Assembly: GCF_004919685.1 (NCBI RefSeq)
Contig: NZ_SMYZ01000067.1
Location: 6,769 to 41,390, forward strand
DNA length: 34,622 nt
Direction: 5' to 3'
Source of the DNA: Mesorhizobium norvegicum
GTDB taxonomy: Bacteria; Pseudomonadota; Alphaproteobacteria; Rhizobiales; Rhizobiaceae
The translations under genes were made by a program, and so were the position numbers. This document shows, piece after piece, positions 8,322 to 17,164 of the stretch; position 1 is the first letter of the stretch; every line of letters begins with the position of its first letter. The notes below the pieces were generated by a model, which made no database searches, had not been told where the DNA came from, and saw only the letters and a list, made by a program, of their open reading frames with translations.

Positions 8322-8523
8322 TGCCCGCCCCTTCCGGACATGCCGTCCGTGTCCCCTGCCCAGACCCTTAAGCCTCAAACCCGCATGGCTAGTCACGACT
8401 GTTCAATGCGAGAGATATTCCGGGTTTCCAGTGGCCCAACCTAGCCGAGGCCGCTGCGACTGGTTGATCTGGTCGCACCGCAACGCTGAAAAGTCCATTT
8501 GCCTCGCCTGCAACCAGTTCTTG

Positions 8524-10059
8524 TCAATCGTGATAGGTCCAATCGTTTATCTCTGCGATCCGCCTGAAGATACCGCCAACACCTTCTGTTGAGGGATCAG
8601 CGCGTGTAAGCCAATCCTCAGCCCACGCTATCCACTCTTCAATGCTCCGCCCGTCAATTTCGCCAGACGGGTCGACATTCATCGAGCGAAGTGCCACGAG
8701 GAAATCGCGTACCGTGGCAAGCTCGTGCCAGTCTTGTGCCATCTCCTTGAAGCGGCGCCAGCGGTTCGCGTCGCGCTTGCGCCGTCGTTGCTCTTCATAT
8801 CGGCGTTGCTCCGCAAGCTGACGCTCGCGCTCGGCGGCTTCTCGATCCTTTCGCTGTTGAACCAGCAGCGGCCCAGCAGCCACGAAGGTGGTGAGGATGT
8901 CAGGCAACATATCTTCCATTGCCTGTTTGTCGCTGTCGACCCATTGGCGCCGTAAACCGGCAGGCCACTGCCACGTCTTGATCTCGAAGACGAGACGTCC
9001 GGTTGCAACCAGCTCCTGCTTCCAGCGATTGTCGTCAGGCGAGCGCCATCGCTTCTCATCTGCCGTTAGCGGTCGACGTTCCTGCTTTTGCTTCTCACGA
9101 ACCTGGAACTCGACTTTTTCTCCCAAAACCTCCGCAAAGAGTTCGCGCCGGTCTCCCTGTTTGATCCTGCCGCCATGACGTTCGATGGCCTTGAACAGAG
9201 CGTCCAGAATCCGGTGCTTCCGGCGATCGTTTTGTGTGAACTCGCCCGGATCGTACAGACTGCGAGTCCACGGATCTCGCTCCCTGCGCGCTCGCTGCTT
9301 CTTCTCCTCGTGCTCGGCGAGCCAGGCCGCGATAACCGCATGAGGTCGCAGAAGACGCTCGCCCACGGCTATTGCAGGTTCGCTGGCGCGAGCCTTGTCT
9401 ACCAGCTGCTGCACCTCCGGCGGCAGGTCAATTGGCGGTGGCGGCAACGGTGTCGGGCGAATGGTGATCGCATGGGAACCACCAGATTCCGGCAACGGAG
9501 ACTGTGCCGGCGCCCTGCCCACGGCCAGCTTCGCCCAATAGCCGCGCGGCGGACATGGGATATTCTCCCGATCACAAATCTTGGCGAGACCATTGCCGCT
9601 GATGCCAAACTGCGCCGCCAGTCGAATCATCGGCGTTGTCCAGACCGAGCTATATAGTTCGTCGCGCGTTATCGTCGTCGGCTGTGTCGGACGTGGCTTG
9701 ATCGGCGCCGGCACGGGCACTTCGAGCGGTTGTGCCCGGATGTCGGGCTTTGGAACCGGATCCACTTTTGGTGTTGCCGTCCCTTCTTTCAGCCTGGGCC
9801 GGCGCGCTGCACCTCGCCTCCCGGTATCCAGAAGCAGGGGCTCCGTGCATCCTGCTGGCGCCGGCGGCAATGGCTGCTGAACGACAGGTTTCCCGAAGTC
9901 CTTTCGCATCCAATGGCCAGCAGGCGGAGTGGGTATGTCCGCACGACGCAACAGGGTGCCCAATACTCCCGTCGTCGTCCCAAGCTCTGAAACAAGGTGC
10001 GACATCGGCTTTGACCAAACCCGGTCATAGAGTTCTTGGCGGGTGAAGCGGTGTTCCAT
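8524..10059 (-). CDS. Hypothetical protein with duplicated N-terminal module
   Basis: A 511-residue protein of unknown function. Two copies of a module of about 54 residues stand near the N-terminus, at residues 4-57 (FTRQELYDRVWSKPMSHL ... IPTPPAGHW) and 130-184 (ITRDELYSSVWTTPMIRL ... IPCPPRGYWAKL). The pattern, with GISGNGLAKICDRENIP in copy 2, suggests a small helix-turn-helix-like DNA-binding fold. A proline-rich linker (about 60-128) separates them. The C-terminal half is charged, with a probable coiled coil of Arg/Glu/Gln (about 405-440) and a final WIAWAEDWL segment. Similar proteins occur on accessory elements in proteobacteria, which is my recollection and not proof. The ATG at 10059 is chosen because module 1 starts three residues later, but no strong ribosome site is visible. 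It lies just upstream of the Nmad3-like gene. Confidence 0.75.
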   Translation of the reverse strand: MEHRFTRQELYDRVWSKPMSHLVSELGTTTGVLGTLLRRADIPTPPAGHWMRKDFGKPVVQQPLPPAPAGCTEPLLLDTGRRGAARRPRLKEGTATPKVDPVPKPDIRAQPLEVPVPAPIKPRPTQPTTITRDELYSSVWTTPMIRLAAQFGISGNGLAKICDRENIPCPPRGYWAKLAVGRAPAQSPLPESGGSHAITIRPTPLPPPPIDLPPEVQQLVDKARASEPAIAVGERLLRPHAVIAAWLAEHEEKKQRARRERDPWTRSLYDPGEFTQNDRRKHRILDALFKAIERHGGRIKQGDRRELFAEVLGEKVEFQVREKQKQERRPLTADEKRWRSPDDNRWKQELVATGRLVFEIKTWQWPAGLRRQWVDSDKQAMEDMLPDILTTFVAAGPLLVQQRKDREAAERERQLAEQRRYEEQRRRKRDANRWRRFKEMAQDWHELATVRDFLVALRSMNVDPSGEIDGRSIEEWIAWAEDWLTRADPSTEGVGGIFRRIAEINDWTYHD

Positions 10060-10217
10060 AGGCCAGGCAGGTCTTCGAGAGGGTCTGAAAGTCAGTGGTT
10101 GCGGGCATTCCCTCACAGAACATAACGGAGCACATCCGATCTGGGGAAGCTTGCGACTGCGATTGGGTCGCGAAATCGGACAAAAGGCTTGTGAGGCTAC
10201 AGATCCTCCAATCGCCA

Positions 10218-10242
10218 TGTCCGGCCTGGATGTGGCCGGACA
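10218..10242. terminator. 9-bp perfect hairpin after the epoxide hydrolase gene
   Basis: TGTCCGGCC-TGGATGT-GGCCGGACA forms a perfect GC-rich stem about 60 bases past the epoxide hydrolase stop. No U-tract follows on either strand, so it would be an imperfect intrinsic terminator or a transcript-end stabiliser separating the transporter operon from the 511-residue protein gene. Confidence 0.4.
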
Positions 10243-10300
10243 GATCGTTGGACTACGACCCGCTTCCGTTTCGGGTACATGTAAGCGCAGTCAGGACGCA

Positions 10301-11482
10301 TTACGTGACCGAGGCGGCGGCCCTCAGTGGCCGAAAAAACGCGCGGATATCCTCAGCCAGCAAGTCCGGGACCTCCCAAGCTGCAAAATGTCCGCCGCGC
10401 GGCAGGGTCGTCCAATGCACGATGTTGAAGGCTCGCTCTGCCCAGCTGCGTGGCGGCATCGGAAGTTCGGCAGGCAGTCGAACTATCCCGCACGGGGGCG
10501 TTATACGCTGTCCAGCCGCCAGGTGGAGCGGGTGTTCCTTGGATTCACTGTAGAACCTTAAGGCGGAATGCGCGGTGCCAGTTAGCCAGTGCAGCATGAT
10601 GTCGGTGATCATTTCGTCCTTCTTCAGGATCTCGTCTGGCAGGGTCTTACAGTCGCTCCAACTGCGGAACTTCTCCACGTACCAAGCGGCCAGTCCGACC
10701 GGCGAGTCGGTTAAGGCGTAACCAAGGGTCAACGGCTTGGTGGCCTGAATTGCAATGTAGGCGCCTTCGGCGTCCGACCATTCGGCAACACGCGCGAGGT
10801 AAGCTTCCTCGTCCTGTGATAAGGGAGCGTCGCCCTGCGCCATGGCCGGGCGAAAACGCGTCGATAGATAGTTGAGGTGGATTCCGCGAACCCGATCCGG
10901 GTGCTGCAGTGCGGTGGCGGCGCTGATCCACGAACCCCAGTCCCCTCCTTGGACTCCGAATGTCGGGTAACCGAGGCGGGTCATCAGATCGGCCCAAAGG
11001 TCCGCGACCGCGAACACGCTCGTCCCCCGCCGAGTGGGTCGGCTCGAGAATCCGTAGCCCGGGATCGATGGTGCAATCACCGTGAAGGCGTCAGCAGGAT
11101 CTCCACCATAAGCCGCAGGATCCGCAAGCATGGGGATGATGCTGAGCATCTCGACGATGCTTCCTGGCCAGCCATGGGTGAGGATAATTGGAACCGGATC
11201 CGGCCCGTTTCCAACCTGATGAATGAAGTGAATCCGATGGTCTCCGATGTCAGCCATGAATTGGGGAAATGCATTCAACCTGGCCTCGTGCAGCGACCAA
11301 TCGTATCCATCGAGCCAATAGTCGACGAAGCTTTTCATGTAGGCGACCGGCGGACCGTACCGCCACGGCTCCGCCTCCACCTCGTCCGGCCAGATCGTCG
11401 CATGAAGCCTTCGACGTAGATCGGCGATTGCGTCCGGGCTTGCATGGAAGCTGAACGGGTCCAAGTTAGTGGCCATTTGCAT
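10301..11482 (-). CDS. Epoxide hydrolase-like alpha/beta hydrolase
   Basis: A 393-residue alpha/beta hydrolase with the N-terminal epoxide-hydrolase (EHN) domain (about residues 5-115). HGWPGS forms the oxyanion region, GVQGGDWGSW carries the nucleophilic aspartate, and RGGHFAAWE near the C-terminus carries the catalytic histidine. Microsomal-type epoxide hydrolases of this architecture open epoxides to diols by an Asp-ester intermediate; juvenile-hormone hydrolases share the fold. A second ATG six bases in (MATNLDPF) is an equally good start. It lies 42 bases behind the amino-acid transporter ATPase on the same strand and may be co-transcribed. Its link to amino-acid uptake is not obvious, so it may be an independent detoxification gene. 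Confidence 0.88.
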   Translation of the reverse strand: MQMATNLDPFSFHASPDAIADLRRRLHATIWPDEVEAEPWRYGPPVAYMKSFVDYWLDGYDWSLHEARLNAFPQFMADIGDHRIHFIHQVGNGPDPVPIILTHGWPGSIVEMLSIIPMLADPAAYGGDPADAFTVIAPSIPGYGFSSRPTRRGTSVFAVADLWADLMTRLGYPTFGVQGGDWGSWISAATALQHPDRVRGIHLNYLSTRFRPAMAQGDAPLSQDEEAYLARVAEWSDAEGAYIAIQATKPLTLGYALTDSPVGLAAWYVEKFRSWSDCKTLPDEILKKDEMITDIMLHWLTGTAHSALRFYSESKEHPLHLAAGQRITPPCGIVRLPAELPMPPRSWAERAFNIVHWTTLPRGGHFAAWEVPDLLAEDIRAFFRPLRAAASVT

Positions 11483-11524
11483 GATCCATCTGCGCTTTAA
11501 GGTTTGGTGTACCTTCCGTGGCGC

Positions 11525-12310
11525 TCAAAGAATTTGCGACAGGAACAGCTTCGTGCGCTCGTGCCGAGGGCTGCCGAAGAATTCGTCGGGTGAACCCTCC
11601 TCGACCACGCCGCCCAAATCCATGAACAATATGCGGCTCGCGACTTCTTTGGCGAATCCCATTTCATGCGTGACGCAGAGCATCGTCATGCCGTCCTCGG
11701 CAAGGCCAACCATGGTGTCGAGCACTTCCTTGATCATCTCCGGATCAAGAGCCGACGTGGGCTCGTCAAACAGCATGATCTGTGGATTCATGCATAGGGA
11801 CCGCGCGATGGCGACGCGCTGCTGCTGCCCCCCAGAGAGCTGACCCGGGTATTTGCCCGCCTGTTCGGGAATCTTGACCCGTTCGAGGAAGTGCATGGCA
11901 ATCTCATCCGCCCGCTTTCGGCTCATTTTCCTCACCCAAATCGGTGCCAGCGTGCAATTCTCGAGGATGGTCAAATGCGGGAACAGATTGAAATGCTGGA
12001 AGACCATGCCGACGTCACGGCGAACCTCATCGATCTTCCGCAAATCATCCGATAGCTCGACGCCATCGACAACAATCCGACCACAGTCGTGTCTCTCAAG
12101 GCGGTTTATGCAGCGGATCAGCGTCGACTTGCCCGAACCTGACGGCCCGCAGATCACAATGCGCTCGCCGCGGCTGACGCTCAGATTGATGTTTCGCAGC
12201 GCCTGGAAATCGCCGTACCATTTGCCCATCTCCTCGATCAGCACCGCAACTTCGGCCACGGGGATTTCCTCCTGGCGTGGCGCCAAAGCAGTCAGTGGAA
12301 TCATGGTCAT
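11525..12310 (-). CDS. aapP: General L-amino-acid ABC transporter, ATP-binding protein
   Basis: A 261-residue ATPase of the polar amino-acid uptake family that energises import across the inner membrane. The Walker A motif is GPSGSGKST, the signature is LSGGQQQRVAIARSL, and Walker B is IMLFDEPTSALDPE followed by the His switch in CVTHEMGF. It is very close to rhizobial AapP in sequence and length. The frame is open far upstream, but the ATG at 12310 is chosen: it has GGAGA about seven bases before it, and the upstream extension resembles no ATPase. It is the last transporter gene, 41 bases behind the second permease. The set is probably a paralogue of the main aap operon tuned to another substrate. 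Confidence 0.93.
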   Translation of the reverse strand: MTMIPLTALAPRQEEIPVAEVAVLIEEMGKWYGDFQALRNINLSVSRGERIVICGPSGSGKSTLIRCINRLERHDCGRIVVDGVELSDDLRKIDEVRRDVGMVFQHFNLFPHLTILENCTLAPIWVRKMSRKRADEIAMHFLERVKIPEQAGKYPGQLSGGQQQRVAIARSLCMNPQIMLFDEPTSALDPEMIKEVLDTMVGLAEDGMTMLCVTHEMGFAKEVASRILFMDLGGVVEEGSPDEFFGSPRHERTKLFLSQIL

Positions 12311-12351
12311 TGGATTGTCTCCATACTGATGCTCTGCCCTCGGCCCTACGG

Positions 12352-13452
12352 TCAGGCGGGCTGCGGCTGCTGACTTTGCGTGCCGTGGGTGGTGGCGTTT
12401 CTGCGTTCCAGACGTGATCCGATCCGGCTCAGCGAGAAGCACAGGATGAAGTAGATGACTGCCGCGGTAAGATATCCCTCGGTCGCATGGCCGAGCCAGG
12501 CGCTGTCGGAACTGGCGGCTTTGACCGTTCCGAGCAAGTCGAACAATCCCACCACAATGATGAGGGAAGTGTCCTTCAGGAAGGCGATCGCGGTGTTCAC
12601 GAGGGATGGGATGACCAGGCGGAGCGCTTGCGGCAATACCACCAGCAGGGTGCACCGCCAGTAACCCAGTCCGAGCGAAAATGCGGCCTCTTGCTGCCCG
12701 TCCGGGATCGCCTGTAGCCCACCCCGCACCACTTCAGCGATGTAAGCGGATGCCAGCAGGGTGAAGGCGAGCTGGACCCGGATGAGTTTGTCGAGTGTCA
12801 TCCCCTGGGGAAGGAACAGTGGCATCAGAACGTTGGCGGTGATCAAGATGGAAATAAACGGCAGGCCCCGCAAGACTTCGATCCAGATGACACAGCCAAG
12901 CCGGATGAGCGGGAAGCTGGAGAGGCGCCCAAGCGCGAGTAACACGCCTAGAGGAAAACCGAACATCAGCGCGAAGGCTGTCAGCATGATGGTCAATGGC
13001 AGTCCGCTCCACAGATGGGTCTGGACCGGCGTCAGGCCCATATTGCCTGCCATGAGCCAGAGGAAGGCCAACGCGCCTGTCATCCAGGCAATCAGCAATC
13101 GAGGTCGCCAAAATCGCGGCATGACGCTCGCGCTGGCGAGCGCAACGATAAGAAGGGTGGCGATCACCGGCCGCCACTGCAGGTCTACGGGATAGAAGCC
13201 CAAAACGAAGAACCGGCCCTTCTCGGCGACGTAGATCCAGCACGCCCCTGCATGGAGCTGCTGGCACTGTTGCTGGGTGCCGTCCCACACGGCATCCCGC
13301 ACGCCCCAATTCCACAGAGGCATAAGGCTGAGCAAGAGCAGCAGGACGAGCGTCAGATTCAGGGCCAGCCTGACGGGCGGCACGCGTCGGAAGATCGGCG
13401 CTTTTTCTGCTGGCAGCCTGTGACCCCGTTGGGGGAATGTGTGGCTAGTCAT
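12352..13452 (-). CDS. aapM: Amino-acid ABC transporter permease (AapM-like)
   Basis: A 366-residue integral membrane protein, the second permease of the transporter. An N-terminal hydrophobic segment (LALNLTLVLLLLLSLMPLW, about 29-47) precedes several further helices. The permease EAA-type loop appears as EVVRGGLQAIPDGQQEAAF, followed by SLGLGYWRCTLLVVLPQALR, which contacts the ATPase. A large periplasmic region between helices one and two is typical of the Aap/Bzt family. Its start overlaps the stop of the first permease by eight bases, indicating coupled translation and a fixed one-to-one ratio. Confidence 0.92.
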   Translation of the reverse strand: MTSHTFPQRGHRLPAEKAPIFRRVPPVRLALNLTLVLLLLLSLMPLWNWGVRDAVWDGTQQQCQQLHAGACWIYVAEKGRFFVLGFYPVDLQWRPVIATLLIVALASASVMPRFWRPRLLIAWMTGALAFLWLMAGNMGLTPVQTHLWSGLPLTIMLTAFALMFGFPLGVLLALGRLSSFPLIRLGCVIWIEVLRGLPFISILITANVLMPLFLPQGMTLDKLIRVQLAFTLLASAYIAEVVRGGLQAIPDGQQEAAFSLGLGYWRCTLLVVLPQALRLVIPSLVNTAIAFLKDTSLIIVVGLFDLLGTVKAASSDSAWLGHATEGYLTAAVIYFILCFSLSRIGSRLERRNATTHGTQSQQPQPA

Positions 13453-14542
13453 AGCGGCGCATCATCCTACGGTTCAAGACGTTCAGGACGATCGAGATCG
13501 AAGTGCTGACGGTGAGGTAGAGGCCCATTACAATCACGACAATCTGCACCGCTTGCCCCGTCTGGGTGATGGCTGTGCTGCTCGCCCAGATCAGATCGGG
13601 ATAGCCGATGGCCACCGCCAGGCTTGAATTCTTGACGATGCCGGCATACTCGCTAACGAGAGGCGGAATCGAGACCCGTGTGGCCTGCGGCAGCACCACA
13701 AGGTGCATGCAGCGCAGGCGGCCAAGACCCAATGCGTACGAAGCCTCCCACTGGCCCTTCGGCACTGCATCGATTCCGCTACGGACGATTTCCGAGATGA
13801 AGGCGGCCGAATAGAGAGTGATCCCGATCACCATTGCCAGGAACTCAGGGCTGATCCGCCAACCGCCGCGAAAATTGAACCCTTCCAGCTGCGGAGCTTC
13901 CGCCGAAAGGCCGAGCAAAAACGCGCCAACGATGACTGCAAGAGCGATCATCCATAGCGCCTTCCGCGGTCCGGGTTTCCGTGTCAGGGCGGGCAGCCAA
14001 GAGACCAGCACCAGGGCAAGTGCTCCAGCTGAGATGACAATTTGGCTCTGCGGGGAAACTGACAAGCTAGGCAGTGCAATCCCGCGCTGGCTGATGAAGA
14101 CGTCGCCGATCTGGATCGCCTGCCGCAAGGAAGGCAGCGACTGCAGCACGGAGTACCACAGAAGCAGCTGGAGCAGCAGTGGTGTATTCCTGAACACCTC
14201 CACATACACCGACACGACGCGCCGCAAGATGACAAGTCGCGAATAGCCGGCGATGGCGATCGATACGCCCAGCACGGTTGCCAGGATACAGGCGATGAAG
14301 CTGACCCAGAGTGTGTTTGCGAATGCAACGAGAAGCGCCTTGCCGTAGGTGTCGGACGGCCCGGTGGGGATCAGCGATTCCCCAAAGTTGAAGTTCGCTG
14401 GACGCCACAGAACGTCGAAACCAGCGCCACCTTGACGGACGTTGTCGATAATTGGGGCGGCCAAGACCAGCATCGCGATGAGCAAGGCGACTGCGAAAAG
14501 CGCCTGGTAGAGTAGCGAGCGGAATCTGCCGCTTAAATTCAT
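13445..14542 (-). CDS. aapQ: Amino-acid ABC transporter permease (AapQ-like)
   Basis: A 365-residue inner-membrane permease that pairs with the AapM-like protein. It has about eight hydrophobic segments, starting with the helix around ALFAVALLIAMLVLAAPI. The loop contacting the ATPase reads EIVRSGIDAVPKGQWEASYA, then LGLGRLRCMHLVVLPQATR. The ATG at 14542 has AGGTG six bases upstream and is preferred to one 48 bases further out. The gap to the binding-protein gene is 76 bases. Length and motif order match AapQ of rhizobia. Confidence 0.92.
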   Translation of the reverse strand: MNLSGRFRSLLYQALFAVALLIAMLVLAAPIIDNVRQGGAGFDVLWRPANFNFGESLIPTGPSDTYGKALLVAFANTLWVSFIACILATVLGVSIAIAGYSRLVILRRVVSVYVEVFRNTPLLLQLLLWYSVLQSLPSLRQAIQIGDVFISQRGIALPSLSVSPQSQIVISAGALALVLVSWLPALTRKPGPRKALWMIALAVIVGAFLLGLSAEAPQLEGFNFRGGWRISPEFLAMVIGITLYSAAFISEIVRSGIDAVPKGQWEASYALGLGRLRCMHLVVLPQATRVSIPPLVSEYAGIVKNSSLAVAIGYPDLIWASSTAITQTGQAVQIVVIVMGLYLTVSTSISIVLNVLNRRMMRRYD

Positions 14543-14618
14543 TTTCGCACCTACGTTTGATTGGTGGCGCAGCCGCCCCAGACGATGCACGGCGGCGCCA
14601 CCAAATGGGTTGACGGGC

Positions 14619-15647
14619 TCAGCGGAAGGGTGGTGCGTAGAGAAGACCGCCGTCGCTCCAGAGCCGGTTTAGGCCGCGGTCCAGCCCAAGCGGCGTCGAC
14701 GGACCGACGTTGGCCTCGAATATCTCGCCGTAATTGCCAACCTGTTTTACAATCTGAAACGCCCAGTCGGCGGGCAACCCAAGGCCGGCGTAAATGTTGG
14801 CGTCGGAGCCGAGGAAACGCGCAACCTCGGGGTCGCTGCTACTGGTGCGCGCAGCCTCAACATTGTCACGGCCGAGCTTCTTTTCCTCGGCTATGAAGGT
14901 TGCGTAGACTGCCCACTTTACAATCAGAAACCATTGGTCATCACCCTGACGGACGACCGGAGCCAGGGGCTCCTTGGAGAGAACCTCGGGCAATAGCACA
15001 TAATCATTCGGGTTTGCCGCGATCGACCGAGAGGAGGCGAGATCCGAACGATCGCTCGTAAGGGCGTCGCATCTGCCGGAGAAGAAAGTACTTGTCACCT
15101 GATCGAGACTTTCGATCACGACCGGCTGGAATTCCATGTTGTTGCCGTGGAAATAGTCCCGAATGTTGAGTTCGGTCGTGCTCCCAGGCTGGACGCAGAT
15201 AGAGGCCTTGTTGAGGTCTTTGACCGATTTGATACCAGAGGCCGCCGCGACCATCACGCCCTGCCCGTCATAAAAGATCGGTGGCTCGAAGAGCAGCCCC
15301 AGCGAAGTGTCCCGCGAAAGGGTCGTCGTGGTCTGGCGGATGAGGACGTCGATCTCGCCCGACTGGAGGGTGGGGAAGCGCGTCTCGGACGTCACAGGCA
15401 CGAATTGCACCTTGGTAGCATCGCCCAGAACCGCAGCGGCCACGACCCTGCAGAAGTCAGTATCTAGCCCGTGCCATACGCCGTTTTTGTCCGGCGCCGA
15501 GAAGCCTGCAGCGCCGGTATTGACGCCACATTTCAGCTGTCCACGCGCCTTGACCGTATCCAGTGTTGCGCCGGCGTGGGCGATGCCTGTGGTTGTTGAG
15601 ACGCACAGCGCCCATGTCAGCGCCAATGCCCCGCTTGTTTTGTCCAT
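14619..15647 (-). CDS. aapJ: Amino-acid ABC transporter substrate-binding protein (AapJ-like)
   Basis: A 342-residue periplasmic binding protein that captures the ligand and delivers it to the permeases. The signal peptide runs to about residue 24 (cleavage after IAHA). TLDTVKARGQLKCGVN begins the mature lobe, and GDATKVQFVPV, LQSGEIDVL and YDGQGVMV are typical AapJ blocks. Several positions differ from the general AapJ pattern (for example LIRQTTTTLSRDTSLGLLF), so ligand preference could have shifted. GGGAGAG stands a few bases before the ATG. It is the first gene of the four-gene transporter and has its own strong promoter, in the spacer behind an amidase gene on the same strand. Confidence 0.93.
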   Translation of the reverse strand: MDKTSGALALTWALCVSTTTGIAHAGATLDTVKARGQLKCGVNTGAAGFSAPDKNGVWHGLDTDFCRVVAAAVLGDATKVQFVPVTSETRFPTLQSGEIDVLIRQTTTTLSRDTSLGLLFEPPIFYDGQGVMVAAASGIKSVKDLNKASICVQPGSTTELNIRDYFHGNNMEFQPVVIESLDQVTSTFFSGRCDALTSDRSDLASSRSIAANPNDYVLLPEVLSKEPLAPVVRQGDDQWFLIVKWAVYATFIAEEKKLGRDNVEAARTSSSDPEVARFLGSDANIYAGLGLPADWAFQIVKQVGNYGEIFEANVGPSTPLGLDRGLNRLWSDGGLLYAPPFR

Positions 15648-15712
15648 TTGGTTCTCTCCCTGGTTTTCCCCGCTGTTTAAGAATGCGGGATTTTTTATGC
15701 AAAACTAATTAG

Positions 15713-15761
15713 ATTGCTAGCAATATGCGTTTATATAGATGACATTTCTCAATCTTGTCAA
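15713..15761 (-). promoter_or_regulatory. Strong sigma-70 promoter with 12-bp palindrome
   Basis: On the minus strand TTGACA (15756-15761) and TATATA (15732-15737) are separated by 18 bases, close to the housekeeping consensus. About seven bases downstream lies a perfect palindrome ATTGCTAGCAAT (15713-15724), where a bound repressor would block initiation or early elongation. It drives the amino-acid transporter genes. The neighbouring GntR-type regulator is a candidate ligand for the palindrome, which is an inference. Confidence 0.7.
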
Positions 15762-15797
15762 CACAAAAGCGGGGCATTCTCTTGTCGCGGCGAGCCG

Positions 15798-17156
15798 CTA
15801 TAAGGCTGGGTGCAACTCGTGCCAGCCCGTCACTCGCTGGAAAGCGATGGCAACTTCGAGGAGTAGCGTGTCCGAGCCTGGGCGGCCTACCAGTTGCATT
15901 GCCAGCGGCAGGCCGCTTGCCGTCATACCCGCGCATAGCGACAAAGCGGGATTGCCGCTGGCATTGAACGGGGCACGCAGCACGCCTTGCCCCGCGCGCT
16001 TGAGTGCAAGCTCGTCGTCCAGTAGGACGGCCGGGCCATTGACGGGTGGCAAAACGAGGATGTCGCAGGATGCAAACGTTGTCGCCAGTTCGACAGCGAA
16101 GGCGCTGCACGCCAGTCGGGCTGTTGCATATTGCGCGGCCGAGATCGCAGCCCCTGCCATAAGGTTGCTATGGGTCCTGGAGCCAAAGGCACCAGGCGAA
16201 GCGGCCAGACGGAACCGATGCGCGCGGAACGCCTCGGCTTGAAGCACGACTACCAAGGCGCGATAGCAAGCCTGAAAATCGGGCGTGCCCACGGTAACGG
16301 TCGAGGCGCCGAGGCGCTCGAACACGCCACACGCCGAATCTAGGGCGTGCCTGGTTTCGGCCGAGCATAGTTCTTCGTTGCGAGACACGTCAGGAAGACA
16401 GAACCGCAGGCCGGCGAGCGGCTGCTTACAGCGGGGAAGGTCGCCAGCTCTCGAATGCTCTCCTGTCAACGCATCGAGAAGCAGACGGCAATCCTGCGCC
16501 GATCGCGCCATTAGTCCTACATGGTCCAGCGTGCGGGACAGTGCGACCACACCAGCGCGGCTGACCAGGCCGCGCGTGGGTTTAAGCCCGACGATACCGC
16601 ACAGGGCCGCCGGATTGCGCACTGAGCCTGCCGTATCGGTGCCGAGTGCTAGGGGGACCAGGCCTGAAGATACGGCGACTCCAGCGCCACTCGAGGAGCC
16701 GCCCGGCGTACGATCGAGCGACCATGGATTGCGCGCCGGAGGCCAAGGCAACGGATCCAGCGGCGAACCAATGCCCCATTCCTCGAGGGTCAACTTTCCC
16801 AGCAGGATGGCTTTCGCCTCTCTAAGGCGGCGAATGACAGCCGCATCGCGGACCGGAAGTCGTGTACTTGCGGCGGATTGCGCCGTAGTCCGCTGGCCGG
16901 CGACGTCGATCAGATCCTTGACGGCGTACGGTATCCCGGCCAGGGCCGGCAGGACATGGCCGGCTGCGCGCTGATCATCTACGCACCTTGCGGCAGCTAA
17001 TGCCGCGTCGGAATCGAGCGAGATGAAGGCCGCGAGCCGGTGACCGACGTTGTCTATACGATCCAGCAGCGCCCGCGTGTACTCGACCGATGAGATCCTC
17101 CGCGCTGCTAGAAGTGAAGCTGCCTTCGTCACAGAAAGGAAAGCGAAGTCGTCCAT
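15798..17156 (-). CDS. Amidase signature family protein (amidase 1)
   Basis: A 452-residue amidase-signature hydrolase that cleaves C-N amide bonds. The catalytic triad is visible: Lys80 (YAVKDLIDVAG), Ser154 in PGGSSSGAGVAV and the nucleophile Ser178 in LGTDTAGSVRNPAA. The Lys-Ser-Ser spacing (74 and 24) is that of the family. The frame continues far upstream, but that part is the antisense-like shadow of the aminotransferase gene, so the ATG at 17156 is chosen; it starts the alignable N-terminus. It begins nine bases past the aminotransferase stop, so both are likely co-transcribed. The substrate could be an amino-acid amide, an indole or nicotinamide-type amide, or a carbamoyl compound; context favours an amino-acid amide. 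Confidence 0.88.
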   Translation of the reverse strand: MDDFAFLSVTKAASLLAARRISSVEYTRALLDRIDNVGHRLAAFISLDSDAALAAARCVDDQRAAGHVLPALAGIPYAVKDLIDVAGQRTTAQSAASTRLPVRDAAVIRRLREAKAILLGKLTLEEWGIGSPLDPLPWPPARNPWSLDRTPGGSSSGAGVAVSSGLVPLALGTDTAGSVRNPAALCGIVGLKPTRGLVSRAGVVALSRTLDHVGLMARSAQDCRLLLDALTGEHSRAGDLPRCKQPLAGLRFCLPDVSRNEELCSAETRHALDSACGVFERLGASTVTVGTPDFQACYRALVVVLQAEAFRAHRFRLAASPGAFGSRTHSNLMAGAAISAAQYATARLACSAFAVELATTFASCDILVLPPVNGPAVLLDDELALKRAGQGVLRAPFNASGNPALSLCAGMTASGLPLAMQLVGRPGSDTLLLEVAIAFQRVTGWHELHPAL

Positions 17157-17164
17157 ATGGCCTG

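Noticed and set aside
12311..12655. N-terminal extension of the AapP-like ATPase
   Set aside because: The extension overlaps the permease gene and resembles no ATPase; a ribosome site stands before the ATG at 12310.
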